Assembly: GCA_031382215.1 (NCBI GenBank) | Contig: JANMYQ010000304.1 | Span: forward strand, 1 to 43,978 | Reading direction: 5' to 3' | DNA: 43,978 bases | DNA from: LGRD01 sp031382215 | GTDB lineage: Bacteria; Pseudomonadota; Gammaproteobacteria; Burkholderiales; Burkholderiaceae_C | Shown here: positions 9,000 to 17,070 of the stretch, in pieces | How positions within the stretch are numbered: the first letter of the stretch is position 1 | Layout: each line of letters starts with the position of its first letter | Notes under the pieces: generated by a model | Seen by the model: the letters and a program-made list of their open reading frames with translations, nothing else | Databases searched by the model: none | Told to the model about the DNA's origin: nothing | Program-made: the position numbers and the translations under genes

Positions 9000-10784
9000 A
9001 TGAACATGGTTCGCAACAGCCTCTATCTCTGCGTCGGCGTGCTGCTGGCGCTGATCGGCCTGCAGGGCGCGCAGTCGCTCTGGCAGATCTCGCGCATGGC
9101 CGACATGAACGGCGAGATCGCCGCCAGCGCCACCGCGGCCACCCAGTCGCGCCTGCTGTGGGACGAGTTCCGCAATGCAGACGAATCATTCAAGCGCTCC
9201 ACCGCCTTCACCGACGCGCGCCCGGGCGACGAACTGCGCAAGGAATTCAGCGCGCACGTGGACCGCGTTCGCGCGGTGATCCGCGAGGTCGACACACAGA
9301 CCGCAGGCCGCACGCCGGCCGAGTTCGACGCCGTCAAGAAAGACCTGGACCAGTGGAGCGCTCTGGCGCTGCGCCACCTGTCGTCGCAAGGCGAGACCGA
9401 ACTGCCCGCCTACGACGTGCTGGACACCGCGCGTGCTTCGCTGGAAGCCAACATCGGCAAGGTGGCCGCGGCCAGCGTGGCACAAGCCCAGGCCCTGGTG
9501 TTGCAAAGCCGCGAGCAGGCGCGCAACGCGATGCTGCTGACCCTGGCCGAACTGCTGCTCGGCGTGGTGGCCGGTGCGTGGCTCAGCTGGCACGCCGTGA
9601 ACGGCCTGCGGCGCCAGCTCGGCGGCGACGCAGCCGAGGTGGTGGCCATGGCCAACTCCATGGCCGCCGGCGACCTGAGCGTGCAGATCGACACCCGCCG
9701 TGCCGCCGAAGGCAGCGTGGTCGCCGCCATTGGCGGCATGCGCGACAAACTGGTCGGGCTGATTGGCCAGGTGCGCGGCAGTGCCGACAGCATTTCCACC
9801 GCGTCGGCCGAAATCGCGATGGGCAACATGGACCTGTCGGGCCGCACCGAACAGCAGGCCAGCGCGCTCGAACAGACCTCTGCGTCGATGGAGGAGCTGG
9901 GCTCGACCGTGCGCCAGAACGCCGACAACTCCCGGCAGGCCAACGAGCTCGCCATGGCCGCCAGCGCTGTGGCATTGAAAGGCGGCGACGTGGTCGGCAA
10001 GGTGGTCGACACAATGAAGGGCATCAACGACAGCTCGAAGAAGATCTCCGACATCATCAGCGTGATCGATGGCATCGCGTTCCAGACCAACATCCTGGCG
10101 CTCAATGCGGCCGTGGAAGCGGCGCGCGCCGGTGAACAAGGGCGCGGTTTTGCGGTGGTGGCCGGCGAAGTGCGCAGCCTGGCGCAGCGCTCGGCCGAAG
10201 CGGCCAAGGAAATCAAGGTGCTCATCAACGCCAGCGTCGAGCGCGTGGAGCAGGGCACGCAACTGGTCGACCAGGCCGGTGCCACGATGACCGAGATCGT
10301 CGGCGCGATCGAGAGGGTGACCGGTATCGTCGGCGAGATCAGCACCGCCAGTGCCGAACAGAGCGCCGGGGTGGCGCAGATCGGCGACGCGGTGACGAAG
10401 ATGGACCAGGCAACGCAGCAGAATGCGGCGCTGGTGGAAGAGAGTGCGGCGGCGGCCGAAGGCTTGAAGATCCAGGCGCGTCAACTGGTCGACGCGGTGG
10501 CGGCATTCAAGCTGGCCCATGACGCGGCGCCAGCGGCGCACGCGCCCGCAGCGGCCTACCGTGCCGCGGCCAAGCCGGCGGTGGCGAAAGCAGTGGTGGC
10601 GAAAGCGGCCGGAGGCAAGACATCGGGTCCCAAGCCGGCCGCATCGGCCGTACCCGTTGACAGGCGCGGGCCGAACCGGGCCAAGAACGTGGTGCGCCCG
10701 AACTTCGCCGCCCCCGCCGCCAAGCCCGGCAACACCTCACCGGCTTCCGACAAGACCGGCACCGACGACTGGGAAACGTTTTGA
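9000..10784 (+). CDS. Methyl-accepting chemotaxis protein with C-terminal DWETF tether
   Basis: This is a 594-residue transmembrane chemoreceptor. Membrane segments lie at about residues 8-28 and 178-198 and enclose a periplasmic four-helix-type sensor domain of about 150 residues. A HAMP region follows, then the long coiled-coil signalling domain. Its hairpin tip (IDGIAFQTNILALNAAVEAA and AGEQGRGFAVVAGEVRSLAQ) is fully conserved and binds CheA/CheW. After an Ala/Lys/Pro-rich linker (about 505-585) the protein ends in DDWETF, matching the NWETF-type docking pentapeptide for CheR/CheB. The ligand is unknown. Its place 18 nt after a periplasmic peroxidase hints at a redox-related stimulus. Confidence 0.93.
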   Translation: MNMVRNSLYLCVGVLLALIGLQGAQSLWQISRMADMNGEIAASATAATQSRLLWDEFRNADESFKRSTAFTDARPGDELRKEFSAHVDRVRAVIREVDTQTAGRTPAEFDAVKKDLDQWSALALRHLSSQGETELPAYDVLDTARASLEANIGKVAAASVAQAQALVLQSREQARNAMLLTLAELLLGVVAGAWLSWHAVNGLRRQLGGDAAEVVAMANSMAAGDLSVQIDTRRAAEGSVVAAIGGMRDKLVGLIGQVRGSADSISTASAEIAMGNMDLSGRTEQQASALEQTSASMEELGSTVRQNADNSRQANELAMAASAVALKGGDVVGKVVDTMKGINDSSKKISDIISVIDGIAFQTNILALNAAVEAARAGEQGRGFAVVAGEVRSLAQRSAEAAKEIKVLINASVERVEQGTQLVDQAGATMTEIVGAIERVTGIVGEISTASAEQSAGVAQIGDAVTKMDQATQQNAALVEESAAAAEGLKIQARQLVDAVAAFKLAHDAAPAAHAPAAAYRAAAKPAVAKAVVAKAAGGKTSGPKPAASAVPVDRRGPNRAKNVVRPNFAAPAAKPGNTSPASDKTGTDDWETF

Positions 10785-10881
10785 ACGCGCCGCAGCCACC
10801 GGGCGTCATCTTGAGAGAACGCGCGGCAGCCTGTTGAGCGGAGGCGGACCCGAGCCGTTCGACCCGGTCACGCCAAAAGCG

Positions 10882-11538
10882 TCAAGCCGGTTCGCGCAGA
10901 AAGATCTCGACGCGGCGGTTCTTCGCCCGGCCCGCGTCGGTGGTGTTGTCGGCCAGCGGCTCGCGTTCGCCGCGGCCGGCGGTGTCGATACGGGTCACCG
11001 CCACGCCGCGGCTGGCCAGGTAGTCGCGCACACTCTGCGCGCGGTCCATCGACAAGGGGTTGTTGAGCGCCTCGGAGCCCGTGCTGTCGGTGTGGCCGAC
11101 GATGCTGATGCGGGCGTTCGGGTCATCGCGCAAGCTGCCGGCAAACGGGTCCAGCACGCCACGCAGCGCAGGCCGGATGGCGGCGCTGCCGACGTCGAAA
11201 GACACGTCGTTCGGAATGTTCAGCTTGAGCTGGTTGTCCGCGGTGCGCGTCACTTCCACGCCCGTGCCGCGGGTGGCCTGTTCCATCGCCACGCGGCGGT
11301 CTTCCTGGCGCTTGGACCACACATTGCCGATCACCGCTCCCAGCACACCGCCGGCCGCCGCGCCGGTGCCGGCCTTGCCGCCGGTGGCCGAGCTGATCAC
11401 CGCGCCGGCAACGGCGCCCACGCCCGCGCCGGTGGCCGTGCCCTTCTGGCGCTCGCTCATGTTCTCGCAGCCGGCCAGCAAAACTGCGGCGGCGGCAACC
11501 GCCATCGCAGCCATCCGAGGGTTCGGAAGGTATGTCAT
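10882..11538 (-). CDS. OmpA-family outer-membrane lipoprotein with glycine-zipper segment (YiaD-like)
   Basis: This is a 218-residue lipoprotein. The signal peptide ends in the lipobox LLAGC, followed by ENMSERQKG. A Gly/Ala zipper (GAGVGAVAGAVISSATGG region) that can insert in or associate with membrane comes next. The C-terminal OmpA domain binds peptidoglycan: IVGHTDSTGSEALNNPLSMD, RAQSVRDYLASRG and AGRAKNRRVEIFL. The start is set at 11538 because AGGAG lies 6 nt upstream; the ATG at 11544 touches that site directly. It probably anchors the outer membrane to the cell wall. A hairpin with an oligo-T separates it from thyA, so it is likely transcribed on its own. Confidence 0.9.
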   Translation of the reverse strand: MTYLPNPRMAAMAVAAAAVLLAGCENMSERQKGTATGAGVGAVAGAVISSATGGKAGTGAAAGGVLGAVIGNVWSKRQEDRRVAMEQATRGTGVEVTRTADNQLKLNIPNDVSFDVGSAAIRPALRGVLDPFAGSLRDDPNARISIVGHTDSTGSEALNNPLSMDRAQSVRDYLASRGVAVTRIDTAGRGEREPLADNTTDAGRAKNRRVEIFLREPA

Positions 11539-11631
11539 GTTCATCTCCTGAAGGAATTCGAAACCAGGGTCGCAGGCGCAATGCCCGCCCCTGCGCATAT
11601 TGTTGGCGCCGGCCCGTGAAGCGTCTGTAGG

Positions 11632-11654
11632 AAAACGCCGACGCGCGGCGTCGG
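11632..11654 (-). terminator. Intrinsic terminator candidate downstream of thyA
   Basis: Read on the minus strand, the stem CCGACG-CCGCG-CGTCGG is followed by CGTTTTCC. A six-pair GC stem with a short T-run 55 nt after the thyA stop fits a rho-independent terminator. The T-run has only four bases. Confidence 0.5.
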
Positions 11655-11671
11655 ACGCGCGCTTCGGTGGC

Positions 11672-11707
11672 GCTGTACCGGGCGATGTGCCGGGCGCTGT
11701 ACCGGGC
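11672..11707. repeat. Three 12-bp tandem units just after the thyA stop
   Basis: The units are GCTGTACCGGGC, GATGTGCCGGGC and GCTGTACCGGGC, end to end. The block finishes one base before the thyA stop triplet (11709-11711 on the plus strand). It lies outside the gene and before the terminator hairpin, so it would be in the 3' untranslated part of the thyA message. Confidence 0.8.
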
Positions 11708-11708
11708 C

Positions 11709-12551
11709 CTAAACCGCCACCGGCGCCTTGATGGCCGGGTGGTGCTGGTAGTCGAGCACCTCGAAGTCTTCGTACTCGTAGTCGAAGATCGACGCCGGCC
11801 GGCGCTTGATGCGCAGCGTCGGGTAGGCGAACGGCGCGCGCGACAACTGCAGCGCCACCTGCTCGGCGTGGTTGCTGTAGATGTGGCAATCGCCGCCGGT
11901 CCAGATGAAGTCGCCCACGGCCAGGTCGCACTGCTGCGCCAGCATGTGCGTCAGCAGCGCGTAGCTGGCGATGTTGAACGGCACACCGAGAAAGATGTCG
12001 GCACTGCGCTGGTAGAGCTGGCAGCTCAGCTTGCCCGGCTGGCCGGCCACGGTGGACGGTGCCACGTAGAACTGGAAGAACGCATGGCAGGGCAGCAGCG
12101 CCATCTTCGACAGCTCGGCCACGTTCCAGGCGCTGACGATGATGCGGCGCGAGTCGGGGTTGGCCTTGAGCTGCTTCACCACCTCGGCAATCTGGTCGAT
12201 GTGGCCGCCGTCGGGGGTCGGCCAACTGCGCCATTGCACGCCGTACACCGGGCCGAGGTCGCCGTTCGGCGCGGCCCACTCGTCCCAGATCGTCACGCCG
12301 CGCTCTTGCAGCCAGCGCGCATTGCTGTCGCCGCGCAAGAACCACAGCAGCTCGAGAATGATGGCCTTGGTGAACAACTTCTTGGTCGTCACCATGGGGA
12401 AGCCTTCGTTCAGGTCGAAGCGCATCTGGTGCCCGAACACGCTGGTCGTGCCGGTCCCGGTGCGGTCGCCCTTGGCCACGCCGTGCGTGTGCACGTGGCG
12501 CATGAAGTCTTCGTATTGAGAGCGGATGGGGCGGGGAAAGGAAGCCGACAT
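11709..12551 (-). CDS. thyA: Thymidylate synthase ThyA
   Basis: This is a 280-residue folate-dependent thymidylate synthase, which converts dUMP to dTMP in the cytoplasm. The nucleophile Cys is in LPCHAFFQFYV (about residue 155). Phosphate-binding Arg residues are seen in GDRTGTGT and DSRRIIVSAWN, and the dUMP/folate regions in QRSADIFLGVPFN and YSNHAEQ. It is slightly longer than the 264-residue E. coli enzyme, with an insertion around STVAGQPGK. Its ATG directly abuts the ccdB stop with no base between. No separate ribosome-binding site is visible apart from the end of ccdB, so translation probably depends on ccdB. Confidence 0.97.
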   Translation of the reverse strand: MSASFPRPIRSQYEDFMRHVHTHGVAKGDRTGTGTTSVFGHQMRFDLNEGFPMVTTKKLFTKAIILELLWFLRGDSNARWLQERGVTIWDEWAAPNGDLGPVYGVQWRSWPTPDGGHIDQIAEVVKQLKANPDSRRIIVSAWNVAELSKMALLPCHAFFQFYVAPSTVAGQPGKLSCQLYQRSADIFLGVPFNIASYALLTHMLAQQCDLAVGDFIWTGGDCHIYSNHAEQVALQLSRAPFAYPTLRIKRRPASIFDYEYEDFEVLDYQHHPAIKAPVAV

Positions 12552-12866
12552 TCAGTAGCCTGCGAAGAGAAGGTCGAGTGCGTCATCGATGGCGAAACGC
12601 TCTTGCCGGAGCGAGGCGATCGGCCGGCGCAGCAGCGCCAGCGGGTAGGTGGCGATGTTGGCCGTGTCAGCGTAGACGCGTGTGCCGTCGATCTCGAATT
12701 CCGGATTCAGCCGCTGGGTCGGCTGCTGGCGCGCCGACATGCGGCGCAGCGGCAGGATCACGCGCGTGGCCAGCGGCTGCAGGTGGTCGGCCTGCACGTC
12801 GAGCCAGAACGGCGTGTGCCTGCGCTCGTCGGCAATCGGCGTGGCGTAGACGTCGAAGCGGGCCAT
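12552..12866 (-). CDS. ccdB: CcdB-family toxin
   Basis: This is a 104-residue CcdB homologue (F-plasmid CcdB has 101). The N-terminus MARFDVYATPIADERRHTPF, the central LATRVILPLRRM and the C-terminal region ERFAIDDALDLLFAGY follow the family. F-plasmid CcdB traps DNA gyrase; its last residues Trp-Gly-Ile are needed for killing. This protein ends Phe-Ala-Gly-Tyr, like many chromosomal copies, so gyrase poisoning is not certain. The start overlaps the ccdA stop by one base (TGATG), and thyA follows with zero spacing. Confidence 0.9.
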   Translation of the reverse strand: MARFDVYATPIADERRHTPFWLDVQADHLQPLATRVILPLRRMSARQQPTQRLNPEFEIDGTRVYADTANIATYPLALLRRPIASLRQERFAIDDALDLLFAGY

Positions 12867-13141
12867 CAGCGCGGCGCGCTTTCGGCGTCGGCCTGTTCGG
12901 CCAGATGCTGGCGGATGCGTTGCGCAAACGTGCCTTCGCGTTCAATGCGCGCGTTGTAGTCCGAAATGGCTTGCGCATTGTCGACTTGCCAGCGCTGCCA
13001 GTATTGCCGCATGACCTCTTCGGTCAGCAATGCATCGACGGTCTGCGAGATGTTCAACCCCATCTCCTTGGCCATGTCCAGCACCTTGGAGTTGAGGGAC
13101 AGGTTGATCGGTCGCTTGGGGGCGTTGCGAATGCTGCGCAT
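12866..13141 (-). CDS. ccdA: CcdA-family antitoxin
   Basis: This is a 91-residue antitoxin. The N-terminal ribbon-helix-helix (PKRPINLSLNSKVLDMAKEM, NISQTVDALL) binds DNA and dimerises. The C-terminal part (YWQRWQVDNAQAISDYNARI) resembles the CcdB-neutralising tail. It is longer than F CcdA (72 residues) by an extra Gln/Glu-rich C-terminus. GGAG lies 6 nt before the ATG. It begins only 28 nt after the stop of an ABC exporter on the same strand. It overlaps ccdB and is expected to autorepress with CcdB, which would also affect thyA. Confidence 0.9.
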   Translation of the reverse strand: MRSIRNAPKRPINLSLNSKVLDMAKEMGLNISQTVDALLTEEVMRQYWQRWQVDNAQAISDYNARIEREGTFAQRIRQHLAEQADAESAPR

Positions 13142-13169
13142 GCGTTACTCCATCGATCATGTGCATGAA

Positions 13170-14990
13170 TTATGCCTGATCGAACTGCATCGCCGCCAGC
13201 CGCGCATACAGCCCGCCGCGCGCCACCAGCTCGGCGTGGGTGCCGGTATCGACGATCTCGCCGGCCTCCATCACGACGATGCGGTCGGCGCGCTGCACAG
13301 TGGCCAGGCGGTGCGCGATGACGAGCGTGGTGCGGTCCTTCATCGCCGATTCGAGCGCAGCCTGCACCATGCGTTCGCTCTCGGCGTCGAGCGCGCTGGT
13401 GGCTTCGTCGAGCAGCAGCAGCGGCGGGTTCTTCAGCATCGCGCGGGCGATCGAGATGCGTTGGCGCTGGCCGCCTGACAGGCGCACGCCGCGCTCGCCC
13501 AGAAAGGTCTTGTAGCCCTCGGGCAACGCGCTGATGAAGTCGTGCGCGAACGCGGCCTTGGCTGCGGCGATAACCTCGGCGTCACTCGCGCCGGGCTTGC
13601 CGTAGCGGATGTTTTCCAACGCGTCGGCCGAGAAGATCACGCTCTCTTGCGGCACGATGCCGATGCGCTCGCGCAGCGCGTCCAGCGTCACGTCTTTCAC
13701 CGGCACGCCGTCGAGCAGCACGCGGCCTTCGGTCACGTCGTAGAAGCGCAGCAGCAGCTGGAACACGGTGCTCTTGCCAGCGCCACTGGGGCCGACCAGC
13801 GCCACCGTTTCGCCCGGCTTCACTTCCAGCGTGTAGTGCGCCAGCGCCGCGGTCTGCGGGCGCGACGGGTAGCGGAAGCTCACGTCCTGCAGCGCCACAG
13901 CCGAGCCGCCGCGCGTCGCCGCCAGCGCCACCGGCCGTGCCGGCGAGGTGATGGGCGACTGCGTGCCCAGCAACTCCATCAAGCGCTCGGTCGCGCCGGC
14001 AGCGCGCAGCAAGTCGCCATACACCTCGGCCAGCACCGCCACGCCGCTGACGAGGATGATCACGTACACCACCGTCTGCCCCAGGTGCCCGGCCGAGATG
14101 TCGCCGCGGATCACCGCCTGCGTGCCCTGGTACAGCCCCCAGAGCAGCGCGCCGAAGGTGGCGGTGATGATGAAGCCCACCAGCATCGAACGCATGCGCG
14201 TGCGGCTGATCGCGGTGGCGAAGGCGTTGGCGGTCGAGGCGTCGAAGCGGATTGCCTCGCGCTGCTCGCCGTTGTAGCTCTGCACCACGGGAATGGCGTT
14301 CAGTACCTCGGCCGCAATCGCGCTGCTGTCGGCCACCCGGTCCTGGCTGGCACGGCTGAGCTTGCGGATGCGCCGGCCGAAGTAGATGGAAGGCAGCACC
14401 ACCAGCACCAGGATGCCCAGCACCTGCGTCATCACGTACGGGTTGGTGATGATGAGCATTGCCATCGCGCCGATGCTCATCACCGTGTTGCGCAGGCCCA
14501 TGCTCAGGCTCGAGCCGACGACGGTCTGCACCAGCGTGGTGTCGGTCGTCAGGCGCGACAGCACTTCGCCGGTCTGCGTGGTCTCGAAGAATTCGGGGCT
14601 CTGCTTGATCACGTGCGCGTAGACCGCGTTGCGCAGGTCGGCCGTCACCCGTTCGCCCAGCCAGGTGACCATGTAAAAGCGCAACGCCGAGAACAGGCCC
14701 AGCGCTGCGCCCACGCCGAACAGTGCGAAGAAGTGCTCGCGCAAGGCCATCACGCGCTCGCCGGGGTCAGTGGCCACCAGGCCCTGGTCGATCAGCGACT
14801 TGAGCGCGACCGGGAACACGAGCGTGCTGACGGCGGCCAGCACCAGGAATGCGATCGCCCAGGCAATCCGGAGGCGGTACGGCCGCAGGAACGGCAGCAG
14901 CCCGCTCAACGAGCGCACGTTGCGCGCTGGCGTGCCGGGGGGCGTGGAGGCGGTGGTGGGGGTGGCGGCGGGCAGGGCAGAAGGCGACAT
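13170..14990 (-). CDS. ABC exporter half-transporter (MsbA/ABCB type)
   Basis: This is a 606-residue fused membrane/ATPase protein that works as a homodimer in the inner membrane. Six transmembrane helices span about residues 40-310. The nucleotide-binding domain has Walker A GPSGAGKST (about 397-405), signature LSGGQRQR (about 501), Walker B LLLLDEATSALD and the switch IAHRLAT. The order and identity fit the bacterial MsbA-like multidrug/lipid exporters. The substrate is unknown. The ATG at 14990 is picked for family length; no strong ribosome-binding site is seen, and the long frame upstream is non-coding. ccdA begins 28 nt downstream without a visible terminator. Confidence 0.9.
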   Translation of the reverse strand: MSPSALPAATPTTASTPPGTPARNVRSLSGLLPFLRPYRLRIAWAIAFLVLAAVSTLVFPVALKSLIDQGLVATDPGERVMALREHFFALFGVGAALGLFSALRFYMVTWLGERVTADLRNAVYAHVIKQSPEFFETTQTGEVLSRLTTDTTLVQTVVGSSLSMGLRNTVMSIGAMAMLIITNPYVMTQVLGILVLVVLPSIYFGRRIRKLSRASQDRVADSSAIAAEVLNAIPVVQSYNGEQREAIRFDASTANAFATAISRTRMRSMLVGFIITATFGALLWGLYQGTQAVIRGDISAGHLGQTVVYVIILVSGVAVLAEVYGDLLRAAGATERLMELLGTQSPITSPARPVALAATRGGSAVALQDVSFRYPSRPQTAALAHYTLEVKPGETVALVGPSGAGKSTVFQLLLRFYDVTEGRVLLDGVPVKDVTLDALRERIGIVPQESVIFSADALENIRYGKPGASDAEVIAAAKAAFAHDFISALPEGYKTFLGERGVRLSGGQRQRISIARAMLKNPPLLLLDEATSALDAESERMVQAALESAMKDRTTLVIAHRLATVQRADRIVVMEAGEIVDTGTHAELVARGGLYARLAAMQFDQA

Positions 14991-15106
14991 GCGGCGAGTG
15001 TAGGGGGCCGAAAGTCGCGCTGATCCAGCCGGCGTGCGCGCTCCACGATGCCTGCGACCGACAGCTTCTGTCTGTCGCCGCGCACTGAACCGGCACTGAA
15101 CGGGCG

Positions 15107-15343
15107 TCAGGCGAGCATCAGCTCCTGCACCCACACAGCCGACTGCGCATTCGGCTCCACGCGGCTGGGCGCCTGGTGCCGCAGCCCGATGGCGACGCGG
15201 CCTGTCCACCAGATCATGCGGCCGGTGCCGGGCAACCAGGCCGGGCCCACGTAGCCGGTGGGCAGCGCGATGGGCGGCGCCAGGTCTTGCGTCAAGATGG
15301 GCCCGTCGTTGTGCGACGAACCGTGGTGAGAAGTTGACAACAT
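15107..15343 (-). CDS. Small conserved-type protein, 78 residues, function unknown
   Basis: The predicted product is 78 residues. It has a His/Ser-rich start (MLSTSHHGSSHNDGPILTQD), a Pro/Gly-rich middle (IALPTGYVGPAWLPGTGRM) and a tail rich in polar and aliphatic residues. A GGGAGCGGAG site sits just before the ATG. No family was recognised and no transmembrane helix is evident. It lies 117 nt upstream of the ABC exporter on the same strand. The gene is supported by its start signal and non-repetitive composition only. Confidence 0.55.
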   Translation of the reverse strand: MLSTSHHGSSHNDGPILTQDLAPPIALPTGYVGPAWLPGTGRMIWWTGRVAIGLRHQAPSRVEPNAQSAVWVQELMLA

Positions 15344-15458
15344 GCTCCGCTCCCGTGAGATATGACCAGATCATCCGGCCATCGCAGCGGCAGCGCATCC
15401 CCCGGCTGAAGCGCGTTCATTCGGGGGCCCCTGCAACGAGGGGGAGGGGGCGAGCTCC

Positions 15459-15650
15459 TCAGGAACTCGCGGGCTTGAAGTAGCGCGCTTCGAGCCCCTT
15501 GGCGTTGGTCAGGCCCAGCTTCACGAGCACCCGTTCGAGCCAGGTCAGCGGTTGCACCCGGCCGTCCGGCATGGCCAGCACAGGCCCGAGGATGGGTTCG
15601 TCTTCGATGCGCGATTGCTGGAATCCTTGCGCGGAAGTGGTCTCGTTCAT
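15459..15650 (-). CDS. Small hypothetical protein, 63 residues
   Basis: The product is 63 residues and acidic at its N-terminus. A core (ILGPVLAMPDGRVQPLTWLE) is followed by a basic/aliphatic tail (RVLVKLGLTNAKGLEARYF). GAGGGG lies 6 nt before the ATG at 15650. An in-frame extension to 15746 has no start signal. There is no signal peptide or membrane segment. It stands alone between the 78-residue gene and the lipocalin-like gene, all on the minus strand. I do not recognise the family. Confidence 0.6.
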   Translation of the reverse strand: MNETTSAQGFQQSRIEDEPILGPVLAMPDGRVQPLTWLERVLVKLGLTNAKGLEARYFKPASS

Positions 15651-15757
15651 GTCGGTCCCCTCGGTGGTGTTCCGGTCACGAAGGCCGCCGAAACGTGGCT
15701 TGTAACAGGACGTGTCATTGTAGAGGCGCTGCCCTGCGCACCGCATGACCGTTACCG

Positions 15758-16906
15758 TTACAGCTTCAGGCGGCCGGAGTAGCCCGTCATCTCCAGGTAA
15801 CCGTGGCCGAGCAGGCGGCCGCTTTCGCTTTCGCTGCCGCGCAGTTCACGCAGTTCGCTCAAGCCTTCCCAGTAGGTGGTGCCGGTGCCGGTGCGGCTGT
15901 CGAGTTCCTGGTCGTCGAGCAGCGCCTTCACTCGGAAGCTGCCGACGGGGGTGTCGATGCTCCACTCCACCGGGTAGACGCCGCGCGACGCGGTGCTGGC
16001 CCAGGTGCGGCCCGGCGTCATGCGCACTTCGTCGGGCCCGAAGTTGCGGGCTGCGGCGCCCGGCGCGCGAAAGCTGCCGCCGGCGTACAGGCTGGCGCCA
16101 TCTGCAGTGCGCAGGCGGAACGCTGTCAGCGCGCTGCCGTCGGCCAGGTTCATGCCGATCCAGTCCCAGCCCACCGCTTGCGGGTCGAGCAGCGAGTTGC
16201 TCCATTCATGGTCGAGCCAGGCGCGGCCTTGCACCGGCTGCGCGCGGCCATCGAGCTGCAGCGTACCGGCCACGTTCAGTTGCGGCTGGCTGTAGTAGTG
16301 GCTCGCCTGCTCGGGCGCCGGGCCCTTGCGCGGGCCCTTGAGTGAGAAGCCGGCCGTGCCTTGCAGCAGCAGCGGCTGGGTGGTGGTGAGCGTGAAATCG
16401 AAGCCGAAGCCAGCCGGGTCGCTGTGGGCTTGCATGCGGTAGCGGCTCAGTTCGGGCGGCCCGCTGCGGGCGAGGCGCCAGTCGCGCAGGTATACGCGCG
16501 TGTCGCCCGGGTCGGCGCCGGCGATGTCGAAACCGGCTCGGGCGATGCGCTGGTCGTGCCGCAGGCGGCGCTGGCCCAGGTCGGTCAGCGCCGCATGCGC
16601 AAAGATCAACTGCGTGGCGGCAAAGCGGCTCGGGTGCTCGGCGGCCACGCCGGTGCGAGAACGGAAGAAGGTGATCTGGAAGCCGAAGGCCGGGGCGGCG
16701 TCTGCGGCGGCGCCGGCGGCCTGCAGCCAGCCGGTGGCATACCACCACTCGATGCGCGTGTCGGCGTGGGCGCCGAAGTCGGCCGGGAACTGCAATGTGC
16801 GTTGGCGCACACCCAGGCCGGCCTCGGCGGGCCACGCGGGCAAGGCGGCCAGTGGCAAGGTCCACGGCAAGGCCCATGGCAAAAGAAGGCAATCGCGTCG
16901 GCGCAT
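15758..16906 (-). CDS. Secreted lipocalin-like / CrtC-AttH domain protein (COG5621 type)
   Basis: This is a protein of about 382 residues. Its twin-arginine start (MRRRDCLLLPWALPW) and hydrophobic stretch to AEA suggest Tat or Sec export. The body has the hallmarks of the carotenoid-hydratase-like (CrtC/AttH) double lipocalin fold: ADTRIEWWYATGWL near the start, FGFQITFFRSR, SHYYSQPQLNVAGTL, GRAWLDHEWSNSLLD, GWDWIGMNLADGSAL and YPVEWSI. Such proteins are predicted secreted hydrolases, often next to lipid or lipoprotein export permeases. No such permease is adjacent here. An alternative ATG at 16918 adds four residues. Substrate unknown. Confidence 0.8.
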   Translation of the reverse strand: MRRRDCLLLPWALPWTLPLAALPAWPAEAGLGVRQRTLQFPADFGAHADTRIEWWYATGWLQAAGAAADAAPAFGFQITFFRSRTGVAAEHPSRFAATQLIFAHAALTDLGQRRLRHDQRIARAGFDIAGADPGDTRVYLRDWRLARSGPPELSRYRMQAHSDPAGFGFDFTLTTTQPLLLQGTAGFSLKGPRKGPAPEQASHYYSQPQLNVAGTLQLDGRAQPVQGRAWLDHEWSNSLLDPQAVGWDWIGMNLADGSALTAFRLRTADGASLYAGGSFRAPGAAARNFGPDEVRMTPGRTWASTASRGVYPVEWSIDTPVGSFRVKALLDDQELDSRTGTGTTYWEGLSELRELRGSESESGRLLGHGYLEMTGYSGRLKL

Positions 16907-17070
16907 GCGCGGGAGCATCGCACAGCAACTGTTGATCACCCCTGCAGAAAGACCCACTGCGGCGGCCGACGCTGACCGACAATCCGCCGTTGCGCGTTCC
17001 ATTTGTGATCGTGCGTGAGCGTGCAGACCGAGCGATCTCGCGCGATCTCGCGATCCCCAGCCCAGGGCCC

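Noticed and set aside
15047..15090. Hairpin CGACAG/CTGTCG between the 78-residue gene and the ABC exporter as a terminator
   Set aside because: Six-pair stem with a 7-nt loop and no T-tract in either direction; too weak to call.
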